A stretch of DNA of 64,000 nucleotides from Pandoraea eparura (GCF_902459725.1 NZ_CABPSH010000006.1:62001-126000); one strand, 5' to 3'. Shown: positions 52,315-62,093, numbered from the stretch's first letter. Notes: generated from the letters alone by a model not told the origin. Numbers and translations: made by a program.

Positions 52315-52861
52315 GATGGGCAACGCGCAGGGCGTGATGTGGAGAACGCGATCATCAGATCACATTCCGGCGCGCTCACCAATAGCACAAAGGTGTGCCG
52401 CGCGTTCGCGTTACCGAGCGCCGCGCCAATTGGGTCGACGATCGACCACTGGGCTTCGTCAGGTAGCGCAAACACCGACAGCGGCTCCTGCATGAGGTGG
52501 CGCGTGTGCGATAGACGTGCGCATCGTGGGCCGTGAATGGCTGATTGACGCTCAATCGGGGGAAGGCGCATTCTAGGGAATCGTCCGAGGCGCGCAGCCC
52601 GGGCGGTTAATACCAAGTGACGATGGCGGCGCCGGCGCAGTGCCATTAGTCTTCTTTGTGATCGGCCGTCAGGCGTTGCAGCGCAACACCAGACGCCCTC
52701 CAGCACCGTCGACGCCCATGCGGCGCATATGGCCGGCGAGCGGCACCGACACACTTGGTGCGGCCGCCGCTGTGGTGGCCCTCGGTGCAAATGCAGTCCA
52801 CGCTGGTTTCAACGCGAAGTCGACCTTGCTATTCCGCCATTCCTTCCTCGGAGCGCAGACG
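52315..52861 (+). other. Intergenic region, no gene seen
   Basis: 547 bases between the divergent ABM-domain and chloroperoxidase-like genes. Open frames on both strands are present, but none begins with a good ribosome site or shows a family pattern. The stretch must hold both promoters; I cannot place them confidently. Confidence 0.45.
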
Positions 52862-53683
52862 ATGAATACGATCACAACCCAAGACGGCACGCAAATCTTC
52901 TACAAAGACTGGGGTAGCGGCAAACCCGTGGTCTTCTCGCACGGCTGGCCGCTCAATGCCGACGCCTGGGACGCGCAGATGCTTTTCCTGGTGCAGCACG
53001 GCTGTCGTGTCATCGCGCACGACCGTCGGGGACATGGGCGTTCCACGCAGTCGGCGCATGGCAACAATATGGATACCTATGCAGACGACTTGGCATCGCT
53101 GCTTGACTCGCTCGACATTCAGGGCGCCACGCTGGTTGGTCACTCGACCGGCGGTGGCGAGGTCGCGCACTACATCGGTCGCCACGGCACCCGGCGCGTC
53201 GCGCGCGCGGTATTGATCGGCGCGGTGCCGCCGATCATGGCCAAATCCGCAGCCTATCCGAACGGCTTGCCGCTTGAGGTGTTCGACAACATCCGCAAGA
53301 GCGTGGCAGACAATCGCTCGCAGTTCTACAAGGACCTGGCCGTACCGTTCTTCGGGTTTAACCGTCCGGATGCCAAGGTTTCGCAAGGCACCGTCGACGC
53401 GTTCTGGGCGCAGGGCATGACCGGCGGCATTCTGGGCCAGTATCTGTGCGTCAAGGAATTCTCGGAAGTCGACTACACGGAAGATCTGAAGAAAATGACG
53501 ATCCCGACGCTGATTCTGCACGGCGACGACGACCAGATCGTCCCGATCGGCAATGCCGCCGAGCTGTCGGTCAAGATCGCCCCCAACGCCAGGCTCAAGG
53601 TGTACAAGGGGGCTTCCCACGGCATGTGCGTGATCAACGCCGATAAGGTCAACGCCGACCTGCTGGCCTTCATCAACCAGTGA
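52862..53683 (+). CDS. Cofactor-free chloroperoxidase / arylesterase-like alpha/beta hydrolase
   Basis: 273 residues, typical of the non-heme haloperoxidase group. Start [20 protein letters not shown] is the family start and is preceded by GGAGCG. Oxyanion [11 protein letters not shown], nucleophile S95 (GHSTGG), D224 (HGDDDQIVP) and H253 (GASHGMCV) are all present. In vitro such enzymes form peracids that halogenate; in the cell they are esterases or perhydrolases. The frame is open upstream to 52640, but that part does not look like protein. A DoxX gene follows after 44 bases. Confidence 0.92.
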   Translation: MNTITTQDGTQIFYKDWGSGKPVVFSHGWPLNADAWDAQMLFLVQHGCRVIAHDRRGHGRSTQSAHGNNMDTYADDLASLLDSLDIQGATLVGHSTGGGEVAHYIGRHGTRRVARAVLIGAVPPIMAKSAAYPNGLPLEVFDNIRKSVADNRSQFYKDLAVPFFGFNRPDAKVSQGTVDAFWAQGMTGGILGQYLCVKEFSEVDYTEDLKKMTIPTLILHGDDDQIVPIGNAAELSVKIAPNARLKVYKGASHGMCVINADKVNADLLAFINQ

Positions 53684-53727
53684 GCTTGCTGGGCGTTTTG
53701 AGCAGCGTGTGTTAACCGAGGTGTTTT

Positions 53728-54177
53728 ATGGCTCCCCTCCCGTCGTCGCCGGATGTTTCATCTGCGGTAGTTCGCAAGGCGTGCTCGCCACCAAGCTGGA
53801 TTTACCGGCTCGCGCTATTGCTATTGTGTAGCGCTTACCTGCAGGGCGGCATCGACAAGGCGATGGATTTCCCTGGCGCCATCGCCGAGATGCGGCACTT
53901 CGGGTTGTCGCCGGCCGCGCCGATGGCACTGGCCGTTATCGTGCTTGAAATCGGCGCGTCACTGTTGATCCTGACGGGCCGGTGGCGGTGGTTGGGGGCG
54001 TTGGCGTTGGCCGGTTTTACGCTGGCTGCGTCGTGTCTCGCGAACCGGTTCTGGGCCGCGCCTCCCGAGGCGCGGGTGATGCTTGCCAACGGCTTTTTCG
54101 AGCATCTCGGACTGGTGGGGGGATTCGTCGCCGTCGCTTGGTATGACCTGAGCGCAAACGTTTGCCGAGGATCGTGA
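53728..54177 (+). CDS. DoxX-family membrane protein
   Basis: 149 residues with four hydrophobic segments (about 24-42, 66-86, 92-108, 124-142). The pattern RLALLLLCSAYLQGGIDKAMD followed by MRHFGLSPAAPMALAVIVLE in two parts fits DoxX. Members occur in thiosulfate oxidation and redox-stress complexes, but most are uncharacterised. It is probably cotranscribed with the hydrolase upstream, a combination that could serve oxidative stress. Confidence 0.8.
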   Translation: MAPLPSSPDVSSAVVRKACSPPSWIYRLALLLLCSAYLQGGIDKAMDFPGAIAEMRHFGLSPAAPMALAVIVLEIGASLLILTGRWRWLGALALAGFTLAASCLANRFWAAPPEARVMLANGFFEHLGLVGGFVAVAWYDLSANVCRGS

Positions 54178-54369
54178 TGACACGCTCTCGCTCGTCTCAT
54201 TTGACGTGAGGCGTCTCGTCGGGGGAGGTAGGTATGGCAATCCCGGCATGCGCTCCCCCAATGCCGCCGACTTTCTGCTGCTCGCCCAAGGCTAGCGGCG
54301 TATCCCAATGCGCGGGTGCAGACACACGCGCGCCTGAGAGCCCCACCCAGCGCGCCCCATCAACGGCAT

Positions 54370-55938
54370 TCATTGTGCCGCCTGCCGCAGCGGTTTCGTT
54401 GTCCGTCTGACCCAAATCCGGTCAAGCCCCCAGACCGCGAGCATCGTGGCGCCCATCAGCGGAAACACGACGCCCAACGCGACCAGGGACACAATCCAAC
54501 CGCGCATGGGAACGCGCATCGGCATTCGCGCGGGTACGCCCAGCGAACGAGACGGGCGGCGTATCCACCACATCGCGGCGCCTGTAGCCGCCATGGCGAA
54601 GAGCCCCATCGAAATCAACGCGCATAGCCATTGATTGGCAGCACCGAAGTATCGGCCCATGTGCAGCGATGTGCCATACGAGATCGCCTGCGCCACGCCG
54701 CCGTAGGCGTCGTAATCGATGTCGCGCAGTACCTTGCCGCTGTACTGGTCGATGTGCAGGGTGCGTTCGTCGCGCGGATCAGGTGGGAAGTAAGAAACGG
54801 TGTAGACGCCATCGGCGCGCGACGGAACGACCAGGCTGTATCCTGTGCTCACGCCCTTTCTCTCCGCGATTTGCATCACGCGGTCGATGGGCAGCGCACC
54901 CTGAGCGTCGAGTTGCGCGATCGTCAGCCCCTGCTTGCCGCCACCGCCACCGTGCGCGGCATGCTCGTTGGCCGCGCTTGCGTCGTCTGCTTGCGACGAG
55001 GCGCCCATGCCTTGCATTCCGATCATCTCCGGATCGCCGTGATTGCCCTGATTGCCATGCATGGCGCTCATCTCGTGCGCTGGCACCTTCGAATTGGGCA
55101 CCGTCGTGTCGCCCACAGCCCAGGGCACCTGTGCGATCGGCAAATCATCCATCTTTGTCGGCATGCGCGAGCGTACCGGCGCTTCGCCCCATGCGCCGGC
55201 AGGATAGCCCATGCCCGCTTGCGTCGCGATGGCCTTGAACTGCTTGCCCCACGAGCCCGACCAAGGCAATCCGGTGAGCACGAAGGCCAGTCCGCCCGCC
55301 GCGAGCCAAAGGCCCGCGACGCCATGCAGATTGCGCAGCAAAGGCCGGCCACGCAACTGAAGTCGCGGTTTGAGCGCACCCGCCCATGTCGCGCTGCCGC
55401 GCGGCCACCACAGCGCTACGCCGGTCACAAGCATGACCAGTGTCCAGCACCCGGCCAGCTCCATGAGCAGCTCCCCCGGTTTGCCGAGCATCATCGCGCG
55501 ATGCAACAGGCGAACCTGCTTCATCAGCCGATGCTCCACGCTTAGCGTGCCCAGCACCTCGCCAGAATACGGGTTGACGTACACACTCTCTCGCTCACCG
55601 CCTGGCAGTCGGAAAACGAATTCCGCGCTTCGCGCCGGATCGCGATTCACCTCGACCGAACTGATCGTGGCGCCCCGCGGCAGCGATGCCGCAGCACGTT
55701 CCATGAGCGTTTGCTCGGTCAGGCGGGGCGCCTGCGACGCGGCAACGACCATCCGGTCGTGATACAGCCACGGTTCAATCTGCGGTTGAAATACGTAGAT
55801 CGTTCCCGTAACGGCCAGCACCATGAGCCACGGCATGACGAACAGACCCGCGTAGAAATGCCATCGCCAAAGTGTGCGATAGCGGCCGGCGGCCGGGTTC
55901 GGCTGCACGTCGCGCGTCGACGTGAAAGGAATTTCCAT
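54370..55938 (-). CDS. PepSY-associated membrane protein with Met/His-rich periplasmic loop
   Basis: 522 residues of the PepSY_TM (PiuB-like) family, with segments at about 25-50, 158-180, 205-225, 437-457 and 480-505. N-terminal WRWHFYAGLFVMPWLMVLAV and the PepSY repeats are present (residues ~75-130 and ~340-400, VYVNPYSGEVLG and LHIDQYSGKVL). Residues ~287-332 hold five His and several Met (HEMSAMHG onward), suggesting metal binding. It lies 27 bases downstream of the TonB-dependent receptor in one operon. Related proteins reduce or move iron from siderophores; the loop makes copper equally possible. Confidence 0.85.
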   Translation of the reverse strand: MEIPFTSTRDVQPNPAAGRYRTLWRWHFYAGLFVMPWLMVLAVTGTIYVFQPQIEPWLYHDRMVVAASQAPRLTEQTLMERAAASLPRGATISSVEVNRDPARSAEFVFRLPGGERESVYVNPYSGEVLGTLSVEHRLMKQVRLLHRAMMLGKPGELLMELAGCWTLVMLVTGVALWWPRGSATWAGALKPRLQLRGRPLLRNLHGVAGLWLAAGGLAFVLTGLPWSGSWGKQFKAIATQAGMGYPAGAWGEAPVRSRMPTKMDDLPIAQVPWAVGDTTVPNSKVPAHEMSAMHGNQGNHGDPEMIGMQGMGASSQADDASAANEHAAHGGGGGKQGLTIAQLDAQGALPIDRVMQIAERKGVSTGYSLVVPSRADGVYTVSYFPPDPRDERTLHIDQYSGKVLRDIDYDAYGGVAQAISYGTSLHMGRYFGAANQWLCALISMGLFAMAATGAAMWWIRRPSRSLGVPARMPMRVPMRGWIVSLVALGVVFPLMGATMLAVWGLDRIWVRRTTKPLRQAAQ

Positions 55939-55965
55939 GATTCGTGATCTCCTTGGCCAGCGGCG

Positions 55966-58278
55966 TCAGATGGCGAACTTGCCTTCGATGAAGAAGGTGC
56001 GGCCAGCGTAGGGGTGATAGACGAAGTAGCGCGTGTCGAACAGGTTGTCCACGCCGATGCCGATCTGCGTGCGTGCGGTCGGCTTGTACGTGAACTTCGC
56101 ATCGAAGACGGTATAGGTGCTCGTGCCGCCGTATGTGTTCGGATTGTTGTCGGTGTTGGTCAGTGTGTTGTACTGACGGCCCGAGTATCGAATTGCGCCG
56201 GTCACTGCCGTCTTCGCGTCGAAACGGTAGGTCGCCACCAGGTTCGCGCGCCACAGCGGAATACGGTAGAAATACTTGCCGACAGAAGCCGGATTAGTCG
56301 TATTCGCCATGATCTTCGACTGCGTGTACGTCACGCCTGCCGCGATATCGAGTCCCTGGAAGACCACGTCCTGACCGTCGAAAGCCGTATCGATACCGCG
56401 CGAGCGAACCTTGTCGATGTTCTGGAAGTTCGTGACGTTGGGGAACACGGTCGTGTTTGTCTGACTGAAGATCGTATTCTTCACGTCGTCCTGGAACAGC
56501 GAAACGCGCACCTTGCCCGCGTCCAGTTGCCACTCGGCGCTCAACTCCTTCGCGAGGTCGTCTTCGGGGCGCAGTCCCGGGTTGTTGTTGACGATGTTCG
56601 TGCCGGTGATTGAGCCCTGGAAAAGTTCCGAGACTGTCGGGAAGCGATAGGCGCGTGCGATCGAAGCCCGCAGCGTCAGATCCTGCGTGGCAGCGAACGC
56701 CAGCGAAAGCTTGGGCGAGAAGTGAGCGTCGGACGATCCTGCATACGGCACGGTCACGCCACCCAGCGTACGAGCGCCCGAATAGGCACGCCAATCTTCA
56801 TAACGCAGGCCGGTCGTGAGTTTCCAACGCGGCAGGAATTGCCACGTGTCCTGCGCGTAAAGCGCCTGCGTGAGCGTGTTGCCGCCGAACGCGTTGGCTA
56901 ACGACGTGCCGTTGCCATTCACCCATGCGGCGGTGTTGAACGTCTGGTTATCGAGGAAGTACGTGTCGAAGTGGTAACCGAATGCCAGCCAGTGCGCGCC
57001 GGCGCCCGTTTGCGCGGGTGTGTAGGTACTGCGCAGATCGACGGACTTCCATCCGGTACCGTCGCCATACGTTACCGTACCGGGCCCGTTCCCGGGAACC
57101 CCAGAGCTCGCGGTACGTGCCTCGCTTTGAGAGATGTCGAAGTACGACGCGATGGCTTCCCAATTCCATCCGGTCTTGTTGCGCGTCTTGAGAGACAGGC
57201 CGTAAAGCAGGTTCTCGCTCACGCCCTGACTTGGCGCAAACGCCGATGCGGGAATGACGTATTGGTAGCCGTTGATGTTGACCGTACCCGAGTACACGGG
57301 GTTGCCGTTCGCATCGCGCAGGAAGGTGCTTGTCTGGCTGTTGTAGTTCTGGTGCCAGTAACCGAAGCTAAAACCGCCTTGCAGCCTCGGTGTGAAATCG
57401 TAGGTGGCCTTGAGCTTGAGCTGGTCTTGCGTCACGCGTTCGATGCCTTCTCCGTTTACCCCCATCACAACACCCGGCGCGCCATTTTGGTCGCGATAGG
57501 CGTACGCGCCGCTCACGACCTTGGCGCTTGCCGTGGCAGGCGTGGTCGATTGCGACGCCGTGTAAAACTGGAGCGGTTGTCCCGTGTTCTCCATGTGGTC
57601 GACGCCCACCAGCAGCGACAGATTGCCGAACTTGTCGCCAACGCTCGCACTCACGTTGCTGCCGTTGAAGCTTCGGTTCACACCGAACAGGTTGAAGTGC
57701 TGCGTGAACCCTTGGATCTTTGCGTCTGTGACGAATTTGTCGGGCATGCGGGTGCTGACGAGAACTGTCGCGCCGATCGAGTTGCCGGGATACAACGCCG
57801 AAAACGGGCCGTAGATCACATCGACCTGATCGATTTCCTCGGGGAACACCATCGACCAGCGCGGCGCGAACGTCCATGTATTGCCCAGGAAGTTGCTGAG
57901 CAGCAAACCATCCGCATAGACGAGGCCGCGCGCGGTCTGCGAATTGCTCGTGCCACGCACGGCGATCGTCGAATTCAGATCGCCGATGAAGCGGCGGCGC
58001 ACGGCCATACCGGGGACGTAACGCAGCGCATCTTCGGTCGTCTCGACATTCTGATATTGCAGTTGGTCTGCGGTTACCGTCGCGCTTGACGACGGCAGAT
58101 TGGGATCGAGTACGCGCTTGGGCAAGCGCTCTGAGGACGCCGTCACGGACGTCGGTGCGAGTTCGACCGCAGAAGCGGTCGGGGTTTGATCGTTGTTATC
58201 GGCGGCGTGGGCGATGACCGGCAACACGGCGGCCAGCGCGAGCGCCAGCGGCGTCTTGCGCGCAAAGGGGGAGAACAT
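55966..58278 (-). CDS. TonB-dependent outer-membrane receptor
   Basis: 770 residues. Signal peptide cut after AHA (residue 25). The plug (about 50-160) contains ATVTADQLQYQNVETTEDAL, RGTSNSQTARGLVYADGLLL and DQVDVIYGPFSALYPGNSIG. The rest is a 22-strand barrel with DLTLRASIARAYRFPTVSEL and a C-terminus GRTFFIEGKFAI. No extra N-terminal signalling domain is seen. The ligand is unknown. Neighbours (DUF2946 protein before it, PepSY protein after it) resemble metal-responsive receptor operons for copper or iron complexes. Confidence 0.92.
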   Translation of the reverse strand: MFSPFARKTPLALALAAVLPVIAHAADNNDQTPTASAVELAPTSVTASSERLPKRVLDPNLPSSSATVTADQLQYQNVETTEDALRYVPGMAVRRRFIGDLNSTIAVRGTSNSQTARGLVYADGLLLSNFLGNTWTFAPRWSMVFPEEIDQVDVIYGPFSALYPGNSIGATVLVSTRMPDKFVTDAKIQGFTQHFNLFGVNRSFNGSNVSASVGDKFGNLSLLVGVDHMENTGQPLQFYTASQSTTPATASAKVVSGAYAYRDQNGAPGVVMGVNGEGIERVTQDQLKLKATYDFTPRLQGGFSFGYWHQNYNSQTSTFLRDANGNPVYSGTVNINGYQYVIPASAFAPSQGVSENLLYGLSLKTRNKTGWNWEAIASYFDISQSEARTASSGVPGNGPGTVTYGDGTGWKSVDLRSTYTPAQTGAGAHWLAFGYHFDTYFLDNQTFNTAAWVNGNGTSLANAFGGNTLTQALYAQDTWQFLPRWKLTTGLRYEDWRAYSGARTLGGVTVPYAGSSDAHFSPKLSLAFAATQDLTLRASIARAYRFPTVSELFQGSITGTNIVNNNPGLRPEDDLAKELSAEWQLDAGKVRVSLFQDDVKNTIFSQTNTTVFPNVTNFQNIDKVRSRGIDTAFDGQDVVFQGLDIAAGVTYTQSKIMANTTNPASVGKYFYRIPLWRANLVATYRFDAKTAVTGAIRYSGRQYNTLTNTDNNPNTYGGTSTYTVFDAKFTYKPTARTQIGIGVDNLFDTRYFVYHPYAGRTFFIEGKFAI

Positions 58279-58361
58279 GAGATTTTCCTGACTGCGATGA
58301 GCGAATGACTACCGGCAGGCCATTGCATTGCAACGGCTTGCCGGGCACGAAAAAGCGTCAA

Positions 58362-58778
58362 TCAGGAAAGGTGCGGCGGGGCCCGGGCGGGCGGAATGTA
58401 GGCAGGCGGACGACGTTGCGGCGAGACGGTCGACGTCGGACCGGCCCGGGCGATCCAGACAAACGACACCGCACTGGCGTACGGCGGCATGACCAGTGGC
58501 GGATGGTTCGCGAGCAACGAGCAATAGCCGCACGCGTCACCGTGCCCGCCATGATCGGCGGCCGGTGCGTGACGCATGTCCGCGTGCGAATCGTCGTGCG
58601 CGATGGTTGGCACGACCGACTGCGTCAATCCGTCTGCGGTACAGAAGGTCGCGTCGATCGGCGAAACGCTCGCGCGGTGCGCGGCCAGCCACTGGCTCAC
58701 GATCGGCACGCAAAGCGCCAGGCACATGGCGGTCAAGCCAAGCCATGCGCTGAAACGTTTGCGTGAGCGAGTGAGCAT
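58362..58778 (-). CDS. DUF2946-like His/Cys-rich small protein
   Basis: 138 residues. A hydrophobic N-terminal segment (about 10-30) acts as signal or anchor. Then come CTADG, a His-rich stretch HDDSHADMRHAPAADHGGHG and CGYC, the DUF2946 pattern, and a Pro/Arg-rich tail. Such proteins often lie before copper-related TonB receptors; a metal-binding role is likely but unproven. It is 83 bases upstream of the receptor gene on the same strand and has a palindrome about 70 bases upstream. Confidence 0.75.
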   Translation of the reverse strand: MLTRSRKRFSAWLGLTAMCLALCVPIVSQWLAAHRASVSPIDATFCTADGLTQSVVPTIAHDDSHADMRHAPAADHGGHGDACGYCSLLANHPPLVMPPYASAVSFVWIARAGPTSTVSPQRRPPAYIPPARAPPHLS

Positions 58779-58844
58779 CGTTGTGAAAGGCCGATTTTCG
58801 GTCCGCCGGGATGGCCGAATCTGGAATTTGCCCGGATCGTATCA

Positions 58845-58861
58845 CGAATGCGTCGCATTCG
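58845..58861 (-). promoter_or_regulatory. Palindrome upstream of the metal-uptake operon
   Basis: CGAATGC and GCATTCG with a 3-base centre GTC, perfect, 67 bases before the DUF2946 gene. It resembles a Fur-type site only partly. A metal-sensing regulator is the natural candidate. Confidence 0.5.
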
Positions 58862-59009
58862 CTAAGCGGCGTGGGTATCCAACATGAAGTGCGTTGGATT
58901 TTGCGCAGGCGGGTTACGCCAAGTAGAGATCGGGAGCGGGGGAGGGCGTCGAACGCCCGGTCGCGAAAAGCGAGGCGGGCGCGGCACGCTATCGGCAAGC
59001 GGTTCGAGC

Positions 59010-59588
59010 CTAGATCCCGAGGACGTTGGCGCCAATGCAGGGATCGATGGCGCGTTCGAGGCGCTTCTGATGCACGTTCAGTGTGATTTCCATCGAGCCG
59101 GTTCCAACCTCGAGATCCAGCAAATGCCCGCCGTAGGCACTGAAAGTGCTATCGCCTGCAATGCCGTGAATGTGGATCGATGGCTTACCTTCCTTCCACG
59201 CGACCGACCCGACGATGCTTGCCATCTCCACGTTGCGAAACGTCTTGGAATCGAAGTCCTTCTTGGCAGCGTTCCAGGACCCGAACGTGGCGTGTCCGAA
59301 GCCGATGGCTGCGACGCTGGCCGCCGGAATGTTCTCCGCGATGGCGAACTTCGTCAACTGCTCGAACACATTGTCGCCCATGCGCAGAACCATGAAATAG
59401 CCGGTCGGGGTCTTGATGTACCTGCGCTGCACGTCGGGACCGCCGGCCGTGATGACCTCCGCCTCGCATTCGGCAGGCGATTTGGCTTGTGCTAGCGCCC
59501 CCGTCGGCATGATCGACGTGGCGATGGCGCCAACTGAGAGGAAGGCCACGTTCTTGAAGAAGTGCCGGCGCAGATGGGTCTCGTCCAT
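59010..59588 (-). CDS. Tat-exported PPC/DUF296-domain protein
   Basis: 192 residues. The N-terminus RRHFFKNVAFLSVGAIA is a twin-arginine-type signal, with ALAQA as likely cleavage site near residue 34. The mature part reads as a PPC (DUF296) domain: YFMVLRMGDNVFEQLTKFAI, VAAIGFGHATFGSW, the metal-binding IHIHG with AYGGHLLDLE, and MEITLNV. PPC domains occur in plant AT-hook proteins and as small bacterial cytoplasmic proteins. An exported one is unusual. The start at 59588 follows GGAGACAC. No obvious partner; it stands alone on the minus strand. Confidence 0.82.
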   Translation of the reverse strand: MDETHLRRHFFKNVAFLSVGAIATSIMPTGALAQAKSPAECEAEVITAGGPDVQRRYIKTPTGYFMVLRMGDNVFEQLTKFAIAENIPAASVAAIGFGHATFGSWNAAKKDFDSKTFRNVEMASIVGSVAWKEGKPSIHIHGIAGDSTFSAYGGHLLDLEVGTGSMEITLNVHQKRLERAIDPCIGANVLGI

Positions 59589-59725
59589 GGTGTGTCTCCG
59601 TTTGATGTTGTGGCCGACTGGCAAATCGGCTGGCTCGGAGTGTAGTCAACGCATGTCGGCCTGAATACTGAGAGTTGAGACTGGCGTTATAACCGACGCT
59701 CATGTTTCAGGCACGCCGCCCCCGA

Positions 59726-60676
59726 TTATGTCAGTGCGGCTGCGGCCACGTCTGATGTCGGGTTCAGGAGCTTCTCGATCAGCAGCTTTGCGCCTGGTGA
59801 GGCAGGTGCGCCCTTGCGCGTCACCAATTCATAGGGTTCGCTTCGTGACGACAAGGTCAGGGGAAGAATGCGGGTGATGCCGTGTCGAGAGAAGAATTGT
59901 GCAACGTCAATGGAGACGAGTGCGACGAAAGATGGGTTGCCTTGTAGCAGTGAAAGTGTGGCGAACGCTGACGTGGTCTCCAGAAGATTCGACGGGAATC
60001 GGATTTCAGATTCCCGGAACTCGCGCTCAAGCAGCATTCGCATTGGCATATTGGCGCGGTACACGACCCATCGGTAATCAGCGAGCTCCCTGAGCGTGAT
60101 TCGCTCTGGCGTGTGAAGCGGATGATTCACATTGGCGATGACGGCCAACGTTTCCTCTTGCAGCTTGACGCTGTCATATAGCGATGGGGTCTGACTGATC
60201 GTCGTTCTACATACAGCGAGATCAAGTCGCCCTGTATCGATCAGGTTCAGCAGCGCTGCGCTCGTGTCCTCCACGATCTCGACCGACATCTCCGAGTGCT
60301 GCGCAATCAATGCCGATACCGCGTCCGTAACCCGTGGAACCGCTCCCATGATGACGCCGACCGATACCCGTCCACCGTGCCCGCGCATGATGCCGACGAT
60401 TTCCTCGCGCAGATGGGCAAGGTCGGTATGGATCAATCGCGCGTAACGAATCACGCAATGCCCGATTTCATTGGGCTCGAGCCCTCGATTGGTGCGATTG
60501 AAGAGCGCCGTGCCAAACGTCGTTTCGATTTCCTGCAGTGCCTTGCTTGCCCCGGGCTGTGTAAGCGAGACCTGCTTGGCGGCGCTCTGTAACGAGCCAT
60601 GGTCCGCCAGCGCAATGAGCAGACGCAGCTGTTTCAGGTGCAGCCGAGAGATGATCGAGTTGAGCGGTGGAGCCAT
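59726..60676 (-). CDS. LysR-family transcriptional regulator
   Basis: 316 residues. HTH: LKQLRLLIALADHGSLQSAA, VSLTQPGASKALQEIE, GTALFNRTNRGLEPNEIG. The effector domain follows (VSVGVIMGAVPRVTDAVSAL, LIDTGRLDLAVCR). It belongs to the GbpR/CbbR-like subgroup. MAPPLNSII at 60676 is the better start; an upstream ATG gives an unlikely Arg-rich N-terminus. It is divergent from the alcohol dehydrogenase operon by 178 bases and is the probable regulator of it. Confidence 0.9.
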   Translation of the reverse strand: MAPPLNSIISRLHLKQLRLLIALADHGSLQSAAKQVSLTQPGASKALQEIETTFGTALFNRTNRGLEPNEIGHCVIRYARLIHTDLAHLREEIVGIMRGHGGRVSVGVIMGAVPRVTDAVSALIAQHSEMSVEIVEDTSAALLNLIDTGRLDLAVCRTTISQTPSLYDSVKLQEETLAVIANVNHPLHTPERITLRELADYRWVVYRANMPMRMLLEREFRESEIRFPSNLLETTSAFATLSLLQGNPSFVALVSIDVAQFFSRHGITRILPLTLSSRSEPYELVTRKGAPASPGAKLLIEKLLNPTSDVAAAALT

Positions 60677-60690
60677 TCTTGAATGAGGAA

Positions 60691-60842
60691 AAGTTATATC
60701 AGTATCAAATCCTCTCAGTTTCGGAGGAAAGGAGTGATGCCTATACTGCCTCATGAAAACCCGGTTAGCAAAGGATTTGCCGTAACGTAAACCCGAGCAG
60801 ATTCCTGGGTCAGGTGATTGTGAAACATGTCTAATATAACTT
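60691..60842 (+). promoter_or_regulatory. Inverted 9-base repeats flanking the LysR/ADH divergent region
   Basis: AAGTTATAT (60691-60699) and ATATAACTT (60834-60842) are exact inverted copies, 14 and 12 bases from the two start codons. The A+T-rich half sites could be LysR contact points or paired -10 regions. Confidence 0.45.
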
Positions 60843-60854
60843 CAGGGCAAGTCA

Positions 60855-61994
60855 ATGTCGCTCATTAACTACGTCACCCAGATTCAGTTCGACTTCGGTG
60901 CCATTCGTTTGCTGCGGAGTGAGTGCGAGCGGGTCGGCGTGCGCCGGCCGATGATCGTGACCGACAAGGGCATTCGCGTTGCTGGCATCATCGATCAGGT
61001 ACTTGGGGCCCTGGCAAGCGATGACGAAGTGCCTATGTACGATGGCACCCCCCCCAATCCGAACGAACGTGCCGTGCGAGAGGCGGTGGCAGTGTTTGTC
61101 GAGAACGATTGCGACGGTGTCATTGCCGTAGGAGGGGGATCGTCGATCGATTTGGCGAAAGGGGTAGCCGTCTGTGCCACACATGACGGTCCGTTGCAAA
61201 GTTTTGCCGTGATCGAGGGAGGGGCGACGCGGATCACGTCGGCGACTGCTCCCGTCATCGCGATTCCGACCACCGCCGGTACCGGTAGTGAAGTTGGCCG
61301 GGGCGCGATCCTCATTCTCGACGACGGCAGAAAGGTCGGCGTCATCTCGCCTTTCGTTGTGCCGCGCGCTGCCATCTGTGACCCGAATTTGACGATGGGA
61401 CTTCCTGCCGCGTTGACCGCAGCCACCGGTATGGACGCCATCGCTCATTGCGTGGAAACGTTCATGTCGCCAGCATTCAATCCGGCCGCCGATGGCATCG
61501 CGCTCGACGGACTGTGGCGTGCATGGCGGCATATCGAGCGCGCCACATCACACCCGGACGACAAAATCGCACGTATGAACATGATGAGCGCCTCGATGGA
61601 GGGCGCGCTTGCCTTTCAGAAGGGGCTGGGGTGCGTGCACAGTCTGAGCCATTCGCTGGGTGGCATCAACCCGCGATTGCACCATGGCACGTTGAACGCG
61701 ATTTTCCTGCCGGCTGTGATCGACTTCAATCGCAGTGCGCCAACCGTTGAGCAAGAGGGAAAGCTGGATCGGCTCGCGCAGGCGATGGGGCTGGGCGACA
61801 CGTCAAGTGTCGGTACATCGATCCGTGAGATGACGCGCCGGCTCGGTTTGCCAACGACGCTCTCCGATATTGGCGTCACGCGCGACATGTTCGCCGCGAT
61901 CGTGCAGGGCGCCTTGAAAGACCACAGCCACAAGACGAATCCGCGCGTCGCGTCGGAGCGCGATTATGAGCATCTCCTGGAAGCTTCGTTCTAG
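60855..61994 (+). CDS. Iron-containing alcohol dehydrogenase
   Basis: 379 residues of the group III (Fe-ADH) family. NAD-binding GVIAVGGGSSIDLAKGVAVC and PTTAGTGSEVGRGAIL are present. Metal ligands are likely in GMDAIAHCVETFMSPAFNP and VHSLSHSLGGINPRLHHG. It oxidises an alcohol or reduces an aldehyde/oxo-acid with NAD(P). First gene of an operon with enoyl-CoA hydratase and CoA-transferase, so the substrate may be a hydroxy acid (as in 4-hydroxybutyrate-type enzymes) whose acid product is later activated with CoA. Confidence 0.92.
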   Translation: MSLINYVTQIQFDFGAIRLLRSECERVGVRRPMIVTDKGIRVAGIIDQVLGALASDDEVPMYDGTPPNPNERAVREAVAVFVENDCDGVIAVGGGSSIDLAKGVAVCATHDGPLQSFAVIEGGATRITSATAPVIAIPTTAGTGSEVGRGAILILDDGRKVGVISPFVVPRAAICDPNLTMGLPAALTAATGMDAIAHCVETFMSPAFNPAADGIALDGLWRAWRHIERATSHPDDKIARMNMMSASMEGALAFQKGLGCVHSLSHSLGGINPRLHHGTLNAIFLPAVIDFNRSAPTVEQEGKLDRLAQAMGLGDTSSVGTSIREMTRRLGLPTTLSDIGVTRDMFAAIVQGALKDHSHKTNPRVASERDYEHLLEASF

Positions 61995-62093
61995 CACATA
62001 CGCGGGAATTTCGGGCCGCGGGGTGTGAAACGGCGAATTGCACGTCGTCGTCGCACCTGTACCGCAATACGTTTGTAACTCGTAGAGGAAAGC

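Noticed and set aside
52227-52790. 187-codon minus-strand frame upstream of the ABM-domain gene
   Set aside because: Overlaps the start of the real gene in another frame and shows no family pattern; Arg/Cys-rich composition.
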